A DNA stretch of 64,000 bases from Clonostachys chloroleuca. Taxonomy: Eukaryota > Ascomycota > Sordariomycetes > Hypocreales > Bionectriaceae. Positions within the stretch are counted from its first letter, which is position 1, and each line of letters begins with the position of its first letter. Both the position numbers and the translations under genes were made by a program. The notes beneath the pieces are model-generated. The model ran no database searches. It worked only from the letters and a program-made list of their open reading frames with translations, and was not told the origin of the DNA. The stretch spans positions 372,001 to 436,000 of the forward strand of contig JBANAY010000001.1 in the NCBI GenBank assembly GCA_037952775.1, written 5' to 3'. This document shows positions 1 through 12,800 of the stretch, in pieces.

Positions 1-3000
1 GAGGCCGCGTGGCGAGAGGTAGTAGCCCAACATCCAATATTTTCAACCGTTTTCGTTGAAGATGTAGACAATGGAGGCTTTATACAAGTGGTGCTCCGAA
101 ACTCACCAGCACGAGTAACTCACTTACACCCGAAATTGGCCTCTGAATCCGCCGCAAAAACCTTGCTCGAGATAGAGAGGCCTCACTTCTCTTCTGGTGA
201 ACCTGAGTGTCAATTGACAATTTCCCAAGGTGCAGATGAGGACTTTGCCTGTCGAGTTGATATCAGCCATACGCTGATAGATGCAACGTCTATGCAGTTG
301 CTTCTCCAAGATCTCAACACGGCACTCAGCGGCCACAATGCATTAGCCGCCCCTCCATTCAGAGATTTAGTGCAGCACTTGAGTGGCGTGTCTAAGACTG
401 AGCGACTTTCGTTCTGGTCAGCGTATCTGACTGACATCGAGCCTTGTGAGCTTCCTGTACTTGGACCTTCCGGAAAACAAAATGATCAGTTGCGTGGCCG
501 CTCGTACGGCAGCCTCAAGCTACCGGCTCAGGCCAGCGCAGGAATTGCCGCGCTTTGTAGACATCACGGAATCACTCGCTCCGTTTTTCTACAAATAGTC
601 TGGGCACTCGTTCTCTCGCAGTGTACTGGTAAACAGGAAGTTTGCTTTGCGTATATGGCTTCTGGAAGAGATGCACCAATCATTGGCATTGAAAGGATGG
701 TTGGGCCCCTGATCAACATGCTTATTAGCCGCGTTGATGTGCGCAAACCACTCGGTGATATGCTGCGCAAAGCTGCCGAGGATACGATAGAGCACCTGAA
801 GTTTCAGCATAATTCGTTAGCTGAGATACAGCACCGGCTGCAACTCGGCACTAGGCAACTCTTCAACACGGCACTGACAGTTCACGACTCTTCATCAGGC
901 AACGGCCAAACCGACACGGTGATTTTCAACGAAATTAGTAGCGACGATCAACACGAGGTAGATTACTCTCTTCTTGAATTATTTCGTTCGTTCTGCTAAC
1001 ATGTCATAGTTTGCTGCGCTCCTCGGCGTAGACATAAATGGACCAAACACTGATATCATGCTCAGCTACCAAACAGATCTGGTCGGCCCTACCGAAGCCC
1101 AGTATATCATGCATACAGTTCATATGGCGATCCAATATCTTCAAAACCATATGTCGGATCAAAACCAGCAGTCATCATCAATTCGTGGCCCAGCGGTGTC
1201 CTGGCAACAAAATGGAGAAAGTACTGAACATTCCTTAACCCACCAAAGTTTCTTCCAGTACTTCGCTGGGGTCAACGAGGACAGTGCAACAGAATTCTGG
1301 CAAGCCTACTTGCGTGACTCAAAAGCACAGAGTTTCCCTACCAGAAGCGGGATCGCTGTGGAGGCTACCAGCTACCCGCAGTTTGACAGTTTTGATTACG
1401 CCATACATGATCTCCAATGGAACGGTCTCGACACCTCGCCAACACATCTCATATACTTGGCTTGGTCAGTTCTTACTGCTCGTTATACGGAATTGAATGA
1501 AGTAATATTTGGATCGCCTATCACTCTACGAAATTCTTCACCAGGCAAGACTGTACAATCTTCCGGACACGGTGCTACCAGTCCGCCTAATTCTAGATTG
1601 GCAAGCTACGGTGAAGCAGTCTTTGGACGCAGTAGTTACTGTATCTGAAGACATGGCTAAGTTTGGGAGGGTCGGAATACAACGTATCCGCACAATTACT
1701 GGGGGTGAGCATACAGCAGTCGCATTCCAGACGGTTCTAGATGTCGTCCAGTTTGGAGAAACGAGTCGCCTCGCCCTAACAAGCAAAGAGAATATGGATT
1801 TTTCGCTTATATTAGAGTTTCGACTCGAAGATGGTGGCATGACGCTAGCTGTTTTGTCGCATAAAGCAGCTATTGATCATGGACAAGTCAAGAGGATGGC
1901 AGTGCAGTTTGAGCATATCCTTAGACAAATATGCTCGCCGCAAAACCATGGGAGGACACTTGGGGTTATCGAAACAATTAGCAACCAAGACTTGCAGGAT
2001 ATTTGGAGGTGGAATTCAACTGTTCCCGAGCCTTTCGATGTCTGTGTTCACGAGTTGATCGCTGAGGTAGTGCGGCTTCGACCGAACGCGCCAGCCATCT
2101 GCGCTTGGGACGGGGACCTGACATATAAGCAGTTGGACGAGCTCTCAGACCGTCTGTGTTGTCAACTCATTGAACTTGGCTTGAATATAGGCCAGACTGT
2201 GCCCATTTGTATTGAAAAATCAATGTGGGCATCGGTGGCGATCTTGGCAATTATGAAGGCTGGCGGAGTAGGTTTGACCTTGGATGTGACTCAACCTAAG
2301 GCGCGGCTTGAGGACATCGTAAAAGAGGTCCGTCCCATAATCATGATCTCGTCAGCTGGCAACGAAATGCTCGCCCATGGACTGGCATCAGATGTCACCA
2401 TCGTGGTTGCATCTGAAGAGCACCTTAGCCGCCAACCACCAATGTTCTCAGACCTCAAGTTGCCCATCGTTGATCCGAGCGATGCCTTGTACATGGTATT
2501 TACATCTGGAAGTACTGGAATACCAAAGGGCGTCATGATTGAACATCGCAACTTTAGCAGCGCCATAAAATATCAACAGAAAGCCCTGAGATTCACCCCT
2601 GAATCTCGCGTGTTCGACTTTGCGTCGCAAGCTTTCGATTTATCCTGGTATAATCTGCTACATACCTTGACTTCTGGCGCGTGTCTCTGCGTTGCCTCGG
2701 ATTCAGAACGACGAGACGACGTAGCAAGCTGCCTCAAGCGCTACAAGATAACATACGCTCAGCTCACACCAACCCTGGCCCGCGTGCTAGGCCGTGCCGC
2801 TCTATCAGGGCTGGATACTTTGGTACTTGCAGGAGAGGCTGTGCTGCCCACAGATATAAACCTCTGTGGACCTGACACACATGTTATCAATGTTTATGGC
2901 CCCGCTGAGTGTACGCCTTGTTCAACGATCGGAGACTTGAAGAAAGATGGCCCTGTTATAGGTAACGGACTCGGACTACGAACATGGATCGTGGATCCTG

Positions 3001-3890
3001 TCGATGGGCGTACGCTGATGCCAATTGGTGTCGTTGGTGAACTCTGGTTGGAAGGGCCTCTTGTCGGTCAAGGCTATGTCAACGCCCCCGATGCAACAGT
3101 GGCTGTCTTTGTCGAGGATCCCCCTGGCTCCTGCATGGGGAGTCTTCGACTTCAGGGCGAAGTGGTCGCCTGTATAAGACAGGCGACCTTGTACGCTATG
3201 ATTCGAATGGACTTTTGACCTTTGTTGGGCGCAAGGACACCCAAGTCAAGATCCGAGGTCAACGAGTCGAGCTGAGCGAAGTAGAGCACCATGTGCGGAA
3301 CGCCCTCGTAGATGAACAAGATACTCGATCGGCACAAATCATTGCTGAAGTCGTCGTGCCAGAAGGAAGCGAAACTCCGACTCTTGTAGTCTTTGTCAGC
3401 TTGAGTGGCAGCGATCGCACTCCTATCACCGACAAAGACCTTCTAGATCGCACGGTTGGCCGTATGACAACTGGAATCGATTCTTGTTTAAGCGACAAGG
3501 TTCCCATTTATATGATTCCGTCTGCCTATATTCCAATTGCAACTGTACCAGCAACGGTTACAGGCAAGACTGACAGACGAAAGCTGCGGCAGCTCGGGGC
3601 ATCATTTACAGCGCAACAGCTGAGCGATCTTGCTTTATCTCATATCAAACAACAAAAGGTAGAAACAGTTGTGGAAAAACAGCTTCAAGCCCTCTGGTCC
3701 ACTGTCTTGAACATAGATAGTGCGAGAATCGGTCTAAATGATAGTTTCCTGCGGCTCGGCGGTGACTCAATTGGAGCGATGAAGCTCGTCGCTGCTGCAC
3801 GCAATGAAGGACTGCCACTCTCAGTTGCAGACATATTCCAGAACCCAACTATTGGTGCCCTCTCAAAGATTCTGGAGGAGCAGCAGCCAA
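1..3890 (+). other. NRPS module 1: C (partial)-C*-A1-T1
   Basis: The first condensation domain lacks its N-terminus. Its active-site motif is SHTLIDA, keeping the catalytic second His and the Asp, at about 265-285, so it resembles the D-to-L C domain of module 4. It ends near 1110 and is followed by a C-terminal half C domain (about 1220-1970) without its own HHxxxDG. A1 runs about 2030-3590 with TSGSTG near 2500; T1 has LGGDSIG at about 3755. My reading of the ten A-domain specificity positions is D-L-Y-L-V-A-V-P-C-K, which I cannot tie to a substrate. Two of the three frameshifts lie here, one in C* and one in A1 between the FVEDP stretch and the YKTGDLVRY motif. By analogy with module 4, a T-E pair should precede this module off the window. 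Confidence 0.85.
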
Positions 3891-6800
3891 TGGATATCAC
3901 GCCTGATGAAGCTGTCCCCGCCTTCTCCTTGCTCCCTCCGCCTCAAGATGAAGAGGTTGTACGAATGCAAGTTGCAGCTCTTTGCAGAGTCAGCGACGAT
4001 GTGATCGAGGATGCATTTCCATGCACTCCTCTTCAGGAAGGGCTTTTAGCACTCACGGAGAAGCATGCTGGTGATTACACTGCGACTCTAGTTTTCCAGC
4101 TCCCCAATGATGTTGACATGGCTCGAATGTATACCGCGTGGAGCCAAGTTGTTGCAAGTACACCTATTCTACGAACGCGAATCGTGAACTACCCAGGAAA
4201 AGGCCTCGTACAAGTGGTTTTAAAAGAAGAGGTGGAATGGACCACGGCAGATGACCATGGCAACCTGAACGGATATCTCAAAGACCCAACCCGACTACAT
4301 ATGGGTCTCGGTGTCCGCCTCAGTCGATTCGGTTATATTTCTGGGGGTTTGAGCAGTAAACAATATTTAGTGTGGACTATTCATCATGCCCTTTACGATG
4401 GTTGGTCCTTACAATTGCTCACCAAAGCTGCGGAGAAGGCTTATTTCCACGGATCGCCTCCAACGCTGAGACCGTTTCAACCATTCATCAAGAGACTTGG
4501 TGAGACTAGTCACGAAGCGTACTCTTCATTTTGGAGTGATGCATTTTCTGGCTCGGAAGCACAGCAGTTCCCGCAGCTTCCATCCGCAAATTATCACCCA
4601 AACCCACAAGATACACTGGAGTACCAAGTGAAGAACTTGAATTGGTCAGGAAATATCTTCACCCCTCAGACCATGCTACGAGGAGCACTATCCGTTGTCA
4701 TGGGGCGACCGAGCGACTCGCAGGACGTAACCTTTGGAACAATACTAGCAGGAAGACAGAGCTCCGTTCCAGGAATTGAAGAGATGGCAGGGCCTACCAT
4801 CTCAACTGTTCCTGTACGGGTAAAGCTGGACTGGAAGTCCGATCTGAAACATACCTTACATGCTATACAAGACCAAGCTATGCATATGATCCCATACGAG
4901 CAAGCCGGCTTGCAACGAATAAGTAGGGCGAGCTCCGAGGCTGAGCAAGCCTGCCGATTCCAAACTCTGTTAGTGGTGCAGCCTGCCCAAGATGAGACTG
5001 GTCGCAACAAACTTTTCATCCCGCAGGACGAGGATGATCTTAAGCGTGACAATATCCATGTAACCTCGGTGCTTATCCCAACTATGCCTTGATAATAGAG
5101 TGCCATCTTCAAAAGAATGGAGTTACTGTCGAGTTGAGCTATGATCCCAATGTGATCGGTAGTGTTGAGGTTCGCCGCATGGCCGAACAGTTTGGTCATG
5201 TCCTGAAACAGCTCTGCGAGAAGCAAACGGAAAATAAGACACTGGGCGATATAGATTTGGTTACGCCTCAAGACCTGAAAGACATCTGGAGGTGGAACGC
5301 AACTGTGCCAGACGCATCTGCGGTCTGTGCCCACGACTGCTTGTACGAAATCACGAACCTTCAGCCGCAAGCACTCGCAATATGTGCGTGGGATGGATCT
5401 CTGAGTTATGCAGAGTTATGGAAACTTTCCTCTTATTACGCACTAATGCTGGTAAGCCTCGGAGTTAGGCCTGGCGATGTGGTGCCGCTCTGCTTTGAAA
5501 AGTCAATGTGGACGCCTGTGGCGATGCTGGCCGTTATCAAAGCCAGTGGCGCCTTTGTCGCCATAGACACGACACAGGCCACATCTCGTCTTCAGACAAT
5601 TGTTGAGCAGATCAAGCCGAGTGTTGTCCTGTCGTCTACAAAGAGAAGAAAAATAGCAAGTCTGCTAGGTAATTATTCGATTTTGGTGGTGGATGAAGAG
5701 CATTCACAGCATGATATTACCCAAAACGCTGTGTTACCCCCCGTCGATCCTACCAGCACAATGTACATCATTTTCACATCCGGTAGTACTGGTCGACCCA
5801 AGGCGGTGATTCTGGAACACCAAGCAGTGGTTACAAGCTGTCACAGTTATGGTAGGGTTATGGATCTGAGCAAGGACTCCAGGGTCCTACAATTTGCATC
5901 ATACGCGTTCGACGCCTGTATCATGGAGATTTTCTCGACGTGGTTACATGGTGGCTGCGTCTGTGTGCCATCCGAAGACGACAGGATTACCGATCTAGCT
6001 AGAACAATGGAGTCCATGGCAGTCAACACAACCCTGCTCACTCCTTCTGTTGCACGGCTTCTCGATCCTACTAAAGTGCCGACCCTGAAGACTTTGATTT
6101 TAGGAGCAGAAGCCCCGTGGGAGTCAGACTATGAGCGATGGCGTGGGCTGCCTAAGTTATTTAATGCTTACGGGCCTGCAGAGTGCGCTGTGATTCACTC
6201 AGTCCGAACATGGACAAGTAGCAAGTTGCCATCAAAAACGATTGGAAGGGCAGCAGGATCTTGTAGTTGGATTGTCAACCAGAAGGACCATACCAAATTG
6301 GTTCCTATTGGGACAGTAGGAGAGCTTCTGGTGGAGGGTCCTATTCTAGCCCGTGGGTATCTGAACAACGCGGAGAGCACCGCACAATCTTTTGTCCGTG
6401 ATCCTATATGGTTAGTTCGCGGAGGTTCTGGTTGCAAGGGGCGTCGTGGTCGTTTATACAAGACTGGGGATCTAGTCTATTATAATCCAGATGGTTCTTT
6501 AGTCTTCGTCGCTCGCAAGGATACGCAAGTCAAGGTCCATGGCCAGCGTGTTGAACTCGGAGACGTTGAGCATCATGTTGAACAGGCATTTGTGCTTGGT
6601 GCTGAACATGATTTAGCTCCAAGCACTCGTCCACAGGTCGTGGCTGAAGTTATTCGACCCCAAGGGAACAGTCACTCAATACTAGTCGTCTTCGTTGGCC
6701 AAAATCCGTCTGAAATCTCTGTCATTGATGAGGGCGCTTGGGCCAAAACTGTCATCAGCATGACGGCTGATATAGAAAAGCGACTTGCAGACAGAGTACC

Positions 6801-9800
6801 GTACTACATGGTGCCAACGACTTATATACCATTGCAAAATATCCCGACTACAGGAACGGGTAAGATTAACAGAAAGAGGCTTCGAGAGCTTGGCATGGAG
6901 CTCACCCCACAGCAACTCAGCTCGCTGACCTCTTCATCTACTCGATTGCGACCTGTAGAGACTGAATTGCAGAGGCGACTCCAAGTTCTTTGGGCGACAG
7001 TTTTGGCCGTTGATAGCAATACTATAGGCCTAGAAAGCAACTTCATGCGTATCGGTGGTGATTCTATTAGCGCCATGCAATTGGTTGGTGCTGGCCGTGA
7101 TCAAGGACTCTCATTCTCAGTCGCCGACCTTTTCCGACATCCAAGGCTGGAAGAGTTCGCAACCATTGTGCAGACTGATGGTGCCGAGAGTACTGGAATG
7201 GACGCCATTCCAGCCTTTTCTCTCCTGAAAAGCCCCATGACTGAGCCCTTGAAAGCCGAGGTGGCAGGCCTTTGTTCTATCAACGCCGTGAACATTGAGG
7301 ACGTGTTGCCCTGCACGCCGCTTCAGCAAGGATTGATGGCACTTACTGCAAAGCGGGCGGGTGATTATGTGGCAACAATTGTTCGCAGAATTCCTGATAA
7401 CATTGACCATAAGAGGTTACATAAAGCATGGAAGCAGGTTGTTGCAGCTACTCCTATACTACGGACGCGGCTGATCGATTTGCCCGGGCACGGAATTGTT
7501 CAAGTAGTAGTAAATGAAGAACCAGACTGGGTAACAAGTAACGATCTGAATCTATATCTGGAAGATGGCAGACAACGCGAAATGGTTCTAGGAGCATGTC
7601 TCAGTAAATTTGCTGTTGCTTCCACCCAAGATTCTGGCCAATACTACCTCGTGTGGACAATTCATCATGCTCTATATGATGGATGGTCAATGCAGCTCAT
7701 TCTCGACGCCATCAAGAGAGCATACCAGGCTGGCGCTAACAATTCGCCGATGATGCCATTCACACCAATGATCAAGCATGTGCTCGATCTTCGTGACAAT
7801 GCTGTGACGGCATTTTGGGGGAAACAGTTTGCAGGCTCTGAAAGCCACTCGTTTCCATCCCTACCAGCAGCGTCATGCAACCCTAAATGCACGAATCGAT
7901 TTACTTCCAGCTTAGAAAAGCTTCAATGGGGAAGCAATGATATCACGGCCTCTAACATCATTCGAACTGCCTGGGCAATCTTAGTTTCGGGATATACCGG
8001 TTCTAATGATGTCGTTTTCGGGGCAACCGTCACGGGACGACAGACGCCTCTTGTGGGTATCGAGCGGGTGGTCGGGCCTACTATTGCTACCGTTCCTGTA
8101 AGAGTGGTGCTAGACCCAGGCGAGACTTTGGAAACCAATCTTTACAATGTACAGATGCAAGCGGTAGATATGATCCCTTTTGAACAAACCGGACTTCAAC
8201 GAATCAGTCAAGTCAGTTTGGAGGCCAGCGAAGCCAGCCGTTTCCAAACCCTATTGGTAGTACAGCCTTTTGAGAAGGATTCCAAGGAGTCCAGCCTCTT
8301 TCAAGCTACAGAAGATACTCCAGAAGACGGAGATAGTTTGATAGAACACAGCTCGACGCTTACGCACGCCCTAGTTGTTGAATGTTGTCTCGAGGCTACC
8401 GGAGTTCGATTATACTTCAGTTATGACATTAATGTCGTCAGCCAAGCACAAGTTCATCAAATGTCCGGTCAACTGCAGAATTTGATTCGACAAGTCCTGG
8501 CAGAGGGGAACAGACCAAAGATTCTGAGCAGTCTCGAAGTTGTGAGCGCGCAGGACTTGAGCAAGATCTGGGCATGGAACTCAACTTTGACCGACCCTAA
8601 TACCACCAGTGTCCCTGACTTACTCATGAATACCCCGCACTATAATACAGAGGCGCCGGCAATTGATGCCTGGGATGGAAAGTTGAATTATTCTGACTTG
8701 GATAAGCTCTCTACGCGCCTGGCTTGTCATTTGATCAGCCTTGGAGTGCGTGCTGATATGCTTGTACCTCTGTGCTTTGAGAAATCCGTCTGGACTCCAG
8801 TAGCGATGTTAGCAGTAATAAAAGCTGGCGCTGCAGTTGTGGGAATGGATGTCACCCAGCCCGAGACACGCCTTCAGACAATTGTACAGCAAACTCAGCC
8901 GGTAATACTGCTCTCTTCAGCAGCAAATGAGGAACTCGCGCGGCGGCTGGGCAACAACTGCCATATTGTTGTCGTGAGTCAATCTAGTCTGGACCTGTTG
9001 GATTCTCAGCCTCAAACTCAACTACCGCATATCGACTCTTCGGATGCACTATGTACGATCTTTACATCTGGCAGCACCGGGATGCCAAAAGGCGTTGTCT
9101 TAACGCATTCTAATTTTGCAACCGCCATTCCTCACCATGTCAAGGCCTTTGATCTGAAGCCTACCAGCAGAATTTACGACTTTGCGTCTTATGCTTTCGA
9201 CTTCTCCTGGTCCAATCTTCTGCTTACCCTATACTCGGGTGGCTGCATCTGCATCCCGTCTGAAGAAGAACGCAGAAACGATGTCACTCAGTCAATTCAG
9301 CGTTTCAACGCAAATTTTGCCTTCTTTACTCCTTCAGTTGCTCGCATTCTGGGTCCTGATGCATTGTCCACTCTCGATACCTTGATTGTTGGAGGAGAAG
9401 CTCTAAGCAGAACAGACTTCCTCTCGTGGCTAGACCGGATCAAAATAATTAGTGTATATGGACCAACAGAATGTACTGTAATGGCTACAACTCTGGAAGT
9501 TCTACCAGGCCAGGAGCTTAAGAATGGATTGGGACGCCCTATCGTGAGCACTGCCTGGGTCGTTGAGCCCAACAAAGGCGATTCATTAATGCCAATTGGC
9601 GCAGTGGGTGAACTGTGGCTTGAAGGTCCCTTGGTCACGCGCGGCTATCTGAATGCCGCAGAAAAGACAAGTGAATCATTCGTCCTCGACCCTGCCTGGT
9701 TGGTAGAAGGACTTCTGGGCAAACTTGGACGGAGAGGACGGCTCTACAAGACAGGAGACTTAGTACGATATAACCCTGACGGCTCCTTGACCTTCGTCGG

Positions 9801-12800
9801 GCGCAAGGACACGCAAATAAAGCTAAGAGGTCAACGTGTCGAATTAGACGAAGTCGAACATCATGTTAGAGAAGCGATAGTGGCAAAGAACACTGGTTTT
9901 GACATTCGGACTGGCATACAGCTGATTGCTGAAGTTATCACCCCAGAGGGCAGCGAACACCCTACCCTTGTGGTTTTCATACACGCTGGGCAAGGCAGCA
10001 ACAACTCCAAAGACATCAAGCACGTGACTGCGGGTATCGAGGAGCATCTAAGCCAGGTAGCGCCGGTTTATATGATACCGAACGCCTACATTCCGCTTGA
10101 TAACATTCCAGTTACAGCTACTGGAAAGCTGGACCGGAGACAGTTGCGTAAGCTGGGATCGACTCTTTATCATAGCTTTTTTGAGGTAAACGACGTTACA
10201 AATTACCTTCCACCCTCCAACAAACTGCAAAAGAGCATGCAGGAAATTTGGGCCGATGTTTTGAACGTTTCTCAAACAAGTATCTCGATCGATGCGCCCT
10301 TCACAAAGATTGGTGGAGATTCCATTACTGCTATGCAGGTTGTATCTCGATGTCGGGCCAAGAACCTGTCCATCACAGTCGGAGATATTCTAAGGGCTAG
10401 AACAATTGAGAAGCTGGCGTTATGCTGCCAGCCAGTCAGACAGGAGCGGCTCGCACTGCATCAGCATGTAAATGGACGCGCGTGGACTCTGTCGCCAGCC
10501 CAGCAAATGTTCTTCGATGCTCATCCACAAGGTCTCAATCATTTCAATCAAAGCTTCATATTAAGACTTATGAGGCCTACTTCAGCTGCCGAGCTTGAGA
10601 TGGCAGTAAACTCTGTCGTATCTCGCCATCCCATGCTTCGTGTCCGCTTTCAACAAGAGTTGAACGGAAGATGGCAACAAATTGTTCCCACAGATGAATC
10701 AGCCGAATCAATATTTACACATCATGACTCATGCTCTCGAAAAGAGGCGAAGATAGTGGTCGACAGTCGCCAACAATCGTTGGATATCGTCAACGGCCCC
10801 ATTTTTACTGTTGACTTGTTCTCTATCGATGGTGAAGACCAGGCTGTCCTGCTCACCGCGCACCATCTTATCGTCGATCTAGTATCGTGGCGAATCATAT
10901 GGCATGACATTGAGAAACATCTTCAGGTCGGGCTGCTGCCTTCCCATAGCTCGGTTTCGTTCCAATCGTGGTCAGAATTACAAGCTCAAGCAAGCTATTC
11001 CTTGCAACTATCCGATGTGCTTCCTTTCCCAGTTGTTCCTCCCACTGACTTCTCATTCTGGGGCATGCAGTCCAGTGAAAATGATTTTACAGATTGTCAA
11101 GTTTACAGTTCTCTTTTGAGCGAGGTGGAAACTACATTATTACTGGGAGACAGTAATGAGTGTTTCAGGACCGAACCGGTTGACCTGATTCTAGGAGCAC
11201 TAATACACTCTTTTGGGCAAGTGTTCCCTGATAGACAGGTTCCTCCGATCTTCCTGGAGGGACACGGAAGAGAGCCTATCAATGATATCGACGCGAATCT
11301 TTCAGAAACAGTCGGGTGGTTTACAACTTTACACCCTATCCAGATTTCAAACGCACATGGCTCACTTAGTGATACGGTCAAGTTCACAAAGGACATTCGA
11401 CGACAGATTCCTGGAAAAGGACGACCATACTTTGCCTACCGCTATCAGAGCAAGGAAAGTCTCGAGAAAGATCAAGCACATCAAGCAGTCGAGATTATTC
11501 TAAATTACACCGGCAAATATCAACAGTTGGAAAATCCCAATGCGCTCTTCAAACCGGAAGACAGGGCGGAAATTGCTGATTTAGTGGACATCTCTCCAGC
11601 AGCTCAAAGATTTGCCTTGGTTGACGTGAGTGCAGACGTAGATCAAGGGAGATTGTCAATCACGTTTCGGTTCAAGCAGCAGATGAAACACCAGGCCAGA
11701 CTTCAGAAGTGGTTACGGATTTTCGAGCAAACATTGAAGGACCTTGTTCATAGTTTGACTAAGAAGGCAATGGAGTTCACTTTGAGTGATTTCCCCCTTC
11801 TAAGCATATCTTATCAAGGTCTTGAAGTTCTCTTTGAGAACAGACTCTCCGCTTTGGGTGTGGACGTTCAGAGTGTGCAGGACATCTATCCCTGTACGGC
11901 TGTTCAGGAAGGAATACTCCTCAGTACAAGAAAGGGTGCGGCTTCGTACGCAAACTACTGGGTTTGGAACTGCGTCTCATCAACTGAGGACAAACCCTCG
12001 CCTGCGAGACTTGAAGAGGCCTGGAGAACTGTAGCTCGAAAACATGCTATACTATCCACGATTCTAGTTGAGCACCCCGATACTGGTGGCTTCATACAGG
12101 TTGTGCTAGGTGGTCTTCGCCATCGCGTCAATCACTTATCCACGGCTGCGAAGAATCCTGCAGATGTTCTCTTTGAGCAACCAAGAGCATCATATTTTCC
12201 TGGCGAACCATTGCATACCTTCACGATTTGTCAGGGAGCAGACAACAGTGTTGCTTGTAGGTTAGACATTAACCATGTGCTTATGGATGCTGCATCCATG
12301 CAAATACTTCTGGACGACCTCGCAAGAGCCTATCATGGTTATCAACTAGAAGAAGCCCCGTCATTCCGCGACCTTGTTCAAAGCCTTGGAATGGTAGCTA
12401 AGGCTGAGAGGCTCCGATACTGGACCAGATTCCTCGACGGGGTTTCGCCATGCATATTCTCCAGCATTACGCCACTTGAACAAGCTTCACACATTGGCTC
12501 TCATAATGTTGTCAATCTACCACTCGAGTCAACTGCTGGAATCGAAAAGTTCTGCAAATCGCATGGCATCACTCGCTCGGTCTTCTTGCAGGTTGCTTGG
12601 GCTTTGGTGCTATGGCACTATACTGGAATGCGCGAGATTTGTTTCGGATATATGGCGTCTGGACGAGATGCCCCGATTGCTAATATTCACAAAATGATCG
12701 GGCCTCTAATCAATATTCTGATCAGCAGAATTGATTTGCGTCTGCCTCTTGACGAAGCATTGGCAGCTACATCTGAACAGTCTATTGAGCATTTAGATTA

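Noticed and set aside
1553..1581. GT...AG pair that might be an intron explaining the first NRPS frameshift
   Set aside because: Only 29 nt long and its removal leads to frame 1, not the required frame 3.
4666..5370. 234-codon minus-strand ORF inside the NRPS
   Set aside because: It is the antisense shadow of the C domain of module 2 and the start of A2, which are well supported on the plus strand.
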